Below, piece after piece: positions 7,198-10,175 of a DNA stretch of 10,175 nt. Position numbers and translations under genes: made by a program. Origin of the DNA: an uncultured bacterium (GTDB taxonomy: Bacteria > Bdellovibrionota_C > UBA2361 > SZUA-149 > CALKYB01); the NCBI GenBank assembly GCA_938022485.1, contig CALIEE010000218.1:1-10175 (forward strand), read 5' to 3'. The first letter of the stretch is position 1. Every line of letters begins with the position of its first letter. The notes beneath the pieces were generated by a model. The model saw only the letters and a list, made by a program, of their open reading frames with translations. It did no database searches and was not told the origin of the DNA.

Positions 7198-9843
7198 ATG
7201 AACCAGGCAAACTATACCTCAAACTCTAGGCTAGCTCTCCAAAACGCACTCAGTATTGCTACTGAAAATAGGCATACTGAATGCAGCATTCTCCATCTAG
7301 CCCAAGCTCTAGTTGATCACAAGGACGGCTTTATTACCTCTCTGCTAAACAAGATGGCCGTAAATCTTAAAGGTTTGCGCCAAGATATATCAAAACAATT
7401 AGAAACTCTGCCAATTCTAACCGGCGAACTTCCAAATGAAAGTAACATCCGTGTATCCGGAGAGTTTGGAAAAGTTCTAGAGGAATCTTCAAAAATTTCT
7501 GAAGACATGGGCGACAGCTGGGTCTCCGTTGAACATTTATTTATTGCTATTCTCAAGTCTGACAAAAGCAAGCTGTTCTCAAATCATAATATTGAAGAAA
7601 AAACTTTTAAGGAGGTTGTTATGGAAATTCGTGGAAACAGAAAAGCAGATTCAGAAAATCCGGAGGCAACTTACGACGTTCTTTCTAAGTATGGCCAAGA
7701 CTTAATTGAGGCTGCGCGAGCAGGCAAACTCGAGCCTGTAATTGGCCGTGATGAAGAAATAAGAAGAGTAATTCGAGTGCTATCTCGAAAAACAAAAAAC
7801 AATCCAGTGTTAGTTGGACAACCGGGTGTCGGTAAAACCGCCATAGTCGAGGGACTTGCTCAGCGAATAATTCGTGGTGATGTGCCAGAAGGTCTCAGAA
7901 ACAAAACTCTCTTCTCTCTAGATATGGGAGCCTTAATTGCTGGCGCTAAGTTTAGAGGTGAATTTGAAGAACGGCTGAAGGCTGTATTGCATGAGGTCAA
8001 AGAATCGAATGGTGCTATCATTCTTTTCATAGACGAGATTCATACTATCGTTGGGGCTGGCAAGACTGATGGAGCCATGGATGCAAGCAACATGCTTAAG
8101 CCAATGCTCGCCAGAGGAGAACTTAACTGTATTGGTGCAACTACCTTAGATGAATACCGACAATACATGGAAAAAGACGCGGCACTTGAACGAAGGTTTC
8201 TGCCTGTCACTGTAAACGAACCAACCCTCGAGGATACTATTTCAATTCTTAGAGGACTCAAAGAAAGGTTTGAACTTCATCATGGGGTAAAGGTGTTAGA
8301 TAACTCACTGGTTAGCGCTGCCAACCTATCCAACAGATATATTGGAGACAGATTCCTACCTGACAAAGCAATCGACCTGGTGGATGAGGCTTGCGCCATG
8401 ATCCGCACAGAAATTGACTCAATGCCAGCTGAGCTAGATCAAGTTAGTAGAAAAGTAATGCAACTTGAAATTGAAGAAGCAGCACTCAAGTCTGAAAAAG
8501 ACGAAGCAAGCAAAGAGAGGCTAGAGAGCTTGAGGCTTGAACTAGCTGAACTTAGAGACAAAAATAACAGCATGAAGGCTCAATGGGATACCGAGAAAGA
8601 CGAGCTAGAAAACGTAAGAGGGATTCGTAAAGAAATTGAACAAACCAAACGTTTAATTGCCGAGGCCGAGTTGAGCTATGATCTGAATGAAGCTGCGCAA
8701 TTGAAGCACGGCAAGCTTCCTCAGCTTGAAGCTTCTTTACTAGAGCTTGAAAAGAAGGCGTCTCAGGCTAAAAGCAGTAAAAGCCTACTCAGAGAGTTAG
8801 TTACAGAAGAAGAAATTTCACAAATCGTAGCTCGATGGACTGGCATACCTGTAAGCAGGCTTCTTGAGGATGAAAGAGAGAAGCTACTAAACTTAGAAAC
8901 TCAACTTCATAAAAGATTAGTAGGTCAAGAAGAGGCCGTTAAGCTCGTGTCTGATGCAGTCATCAGAGCTCGTTCTGGAATCAAGGATCCCGGCCGCCCT
9001 ACTGGATCGTTTATTTTCCTAGGACCTACAGGAGTTGGTAAGACAGAGCTAGCCAAAGGTTTAGCCGAAGCTCTTTTCGACAACGAAGAGAACATAGTAC
9101 GCATTGATATGAGCGAGTATATGGAGAAGCACTCCGTGGCTCGTCTGATTGGAGCTCCTCCTGGTTACGTTGGTCATGAGGATGGAGGTCAATTAACCGA
9201 AGCCGTTAGAAGACAGCCTTACTCAGTTCTTCTTTTTGATGAAATCGAAAAAGCTCACAAAGATGTTCACAATATTCTACTTCAGATATTAGACGACGGG
9301 CGAGCAACTGACTCTCAAGGCCGAACTGTAGACTTCAGAAACACCGTAATCATAATGACCTCCAATATTGGAGCTAGTCACTTACTTGAAGGTATCGGTC
9401 AAGACGGAGTGTTAGATGACAGCGCACGCTCTTCCGCTCTAGACCAGCTTAAGGGACATTTTAGACCGGAATTCATTAACCGAATTGATGACATAGTTTT
9501 ATTTTCTCCATTGACCAAGGGAAATCTGACAAATATTGCAAAGCTTCAAGTGCAGACTCTGTCTTCTAGATTGAAAGAACTAGGCATATCCTTAGAAATT
9601 AAAGACAAAGCAATAGATTTGATTATAGAAGAATCTTACGATCCAGGTTTTGGAGCAAGGCCAGTGAAACGCTACATTCAACATTCATTGGAGACACTGA
9701 TTGGCCGTGCAATAGTCGAAGGTTCAATTGCCCAAGGTGATAGCCTGACTGCGGATGAAGCTGAAGGTGAACTAATAATTCTCTCGGCTGGACAACGACT
9801 AACTCAAGCGTGCAAGAACAGCTCTGTTCCACTCACCCACTAG
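7198..9843 (+). CDS. clpB: ClpB, ATP-dependent disaggregase chaperone
   Basis: ClpB forms hexamers that pull polypeptides out of aggregates through a central pore, working with DnaK, DnaJ and GrpE. The 881-aa protein has all parts. The N-domain spans about 1-140. The first ATPase has Walker A GQPGVGKT (207-214), Walker B with Asp279-Glu280, and arginine fingers 332-333. A coiled-coil middle domain lies at about 412-530, which separates ClpB from ClpA and ClpC. The second ATPase has Walker A GPTGVGKT (609-616), Walker B Asp681-Glu682, pore loop GYVGHEDGG and sensor-2 GAR (to 821). There is no ClpP-binding IGF loop that I can see. Two details differ from E. coli: the first pore loop has Phe252 in GAKFRGEFE where E. 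coli has Tyr251, and the middle domain has LKHGKLPQLE where E. coli has LQYGKIPELE. The ATG is preceded by AGGG six bases upstream. It follows the J-protein gene by 32 nt. Confidence 0.97.
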   Translation: MNQANYTSNSRLALQNALSIATENRHTECSILHLAQALVDHKDGFITSLLNKMAVNLKGLRQDISKQLETLPILTGELPNESNIRVSGEFGKVLEESSKISEDMGDSWVSVEHLFIAILKSDKSKLFSNHNIEEKTFKEVVMEIRGNRKADSENPEATYDVLSKYGQDLIEAARAGKLEPVIGRDEEIRRVIRVLSRKTKNNPVLVGQPGVGKTAIVEGLAQRIIRGDVPEGLRNKTLFSLDMGALIAGAKFRGEFEERLKAVLHEVKESNGAIILFIDEIHTIVGAGKTDGAMDASNMLKPMLARGELNCIGATTLDEYRQYMEKDAALERRFLPVTVNEPTLEDTISILRGLKERFELHHGVKVLDNSLVSAANLSNRYIGDRFLPDKAIDLVDEACAMIRTEIDSMPAELDQVSRKVMQLEIEEAALKSEKDEASKERLESLRLELAELRDKNNSMKAQWDTEKDELENVRGIRKEIEQTKRLIAEAELSYDLNEAAQLKHGKLPQLEASLLELEKKASQAKSSKSLLRELVTEEEISQIVARWTGIPVSRLLEDEREKLLNLETQLHKRLVGQEEAVKLVSDAVIRARSGIKDPGRPTGSFIFLGPTGVGKTELAKGLAEALFDNEENIVRIDMSEYMEKHSVARLIGAPPGYVGHEDGGQLTEAVRRQPYSVLLFDEIEKAHKDVHNILLQILDDGRATDSQGRTVDFRNTVIIMTSNIGASHLLEGIGQDGVLDDSARSSALDQLKGHFRPEFINRIDDIVLFSPLTKGNLTNIAKLQVQTLSSRLKELGISLEIKDKAIDLIIEESYDPGFGARPVKRYIQHSLETLIGRAIVEGSIAQGDSLTADEAEGELIILSAGQRLTQACKNSSVPLTH
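7609..7623 (+). promoter_or_regulatory. Internal ribosome site and start for a short ClpB isoform
   Basis: AAGGAGG (7609-7615) lies 5 nt before an ATG (7621-7623) that is in frame with clpB (codon 142). It is a nearly ideal Shine-Dalgarno, stronger than the AGGG of the main start. Initiation here would give a 740-aa ClpB lacking the N-domain, right at the N-domain/NBD1 linker. E. coli and cyanobacterial clpB are known to make such a short form from an internal GTG, so the function is likely, though not shown here. Confidence 0.7.
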
Positions 9844-9869
9844 TGTGTGCTTATAAGATTAAACAATTG

Positions 9870-10175
9870 TTAACTAAGGGCTTTAGAGAAGCCCTGCTCT
9901 AATACCTGGTAGTCTTCCTTACCTACGGAAACTCTAATCAGGTTAGCCGATACCCCACAAGACTCGGCCCAGTCCAGCTCATTATAATGAGCTAGCAAGG
10001 TATAAGGACAGGCAAGTGTAAAGACGGTCCCAAGACTGGGACCTTTGCTAAAGGGAAGTCTATCAAAAAACTTTCCAGGGCTGCCCTCAAGCTCAATTGA
10101 CAGCAAGGCTCCATAACCACCTTCTGAGCGGCGCAGCTTGTCATATTCCTGCTTACCATCAAGACCGGGGTAAAG
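9870..10175 (-). CDS. Cys/Met-metabolism PLP-dependent enzyme (C-terminal part, cut by window edge)
   Basis: These enzymes of the cystathionine gamma-synthase/lyase and O-acetylhomoserine sulfhydrylase fold family interconvert sulfur amino acids using pyridoxal phosphate. Only the last 101 residues are in the window; the PLP lysine is not. The family signs are YPGLDGKQEYDKL at the left edge (the V-x-YPGL block), GGYGALLSIELEG, the SLG of PSLGTVFTLACPYTLL, and LIRVSVGKED near the end, whose Arg binds the substrate carboxylate. Which member of the family it is cannot be told from this end. The TTG at 10106 is not its start, as the frame stays open to the window edge. Its TAA stop lies 26 nt from the end of clpB, to which it is convergent. 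Confidence 0.85.
   Translation of the reverse strand, partial: LYPGLDGKQEYDKLRRSEGGYGALLSIELEGSPGKFFDRLPFSKGPSLGTVFTLACPYTLLAHYNELDWAESCGVSANLIRVSVGKEDYQVLEQGFSKALS
9877..9895. terminator. Hairpin near the convergent gene ends, possible bidirectional terminator
   Basis: AGGGCTT (9877-9883) and AAGCCCT (9889-9895) form a perfect 7-bp stem with a 5-nt loop. It lies in the last codons of the minus-strand PLP enzyme gene, 33 nt after the clpB stop. Neither side is followed by a clear T-run: the plus strand continues GCTCTAATACC and the minus strand TAGTTAACAATTG. Termination here is therefore uncertain. Confidence 0.35.

Noticed and set aside
9862..9871. AACAATTGTT palindrome between clpB and the PLP enzyme gene
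   Set aside because: It is a short AT-rich 10-bp palindrome with no loop and no known function; probably chance.

Overview
The window reads as a gene-dense housekeeping stretch from a Gram-negative bacterium. The evidence for an outer membrane is a lipoprotein-type lytic transglycosylase, together with a peptidoglycan synthesis gene (murA). The DNA looks moderately AT-rich by eye, and I see no mobile elements, tRNA or rRNA genes, or CRISPR. The order prfA-prmC-murA and the protein styles fit a delta-proteobacterial or Bdellovibrionota-like lineage. That placement is an impression from family knowledge, not a computed result.

Left part (1-2424, minus strand): a tight operon prfA-prmC-murA with 9-nt and 2-nt gaps or less between genes, read from a promoter-like site at 2396-2424. 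It encodes release factor 1, the methyltransferase that modifies the GGQ glutamine of release factors, and the first 104 codons of MurA. The prfA leader contains a strong Shine-Dalgarno followed by ATG-TAA, a start codon directly followed by a stop that RF1 itself reads. The real prfA start lies a short way downstream with a weak ribosome site. This is the most intriguing feature in the window.

Middle (2453-6058): a plus-strand Slt70-type lytic transglycosylase lipoprotein converges on a minus-strand membrane-anchored family 2 glycosyltransferase. Their stop codons share four bases, so no intergenic terminator fits between them.

Right part (6059-9843): a divergent control region with a perfect TTGACA box and nested inverted repeats precedes a CbpA-type J-domain co-chaperone and ClpB, 32 bp apart. 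Together with DnaK (not in the window) these proteins would form the protein disaggregation system. ClpB carries a very strong internal ribosome site and in-frame ATG that would make the short, N-domain-less isoform. The far right (9870-10175, minus strand) holds the C-terminal 101 residues of a Cys/Met-metabolism PLP enzyme, ending just after clpB.

I found no novel multi-gene system. The items worth a second look are regulatory: the prfA start-stop leader, the internal clpB start, and the palindromic region upstream of the chaperone genes.
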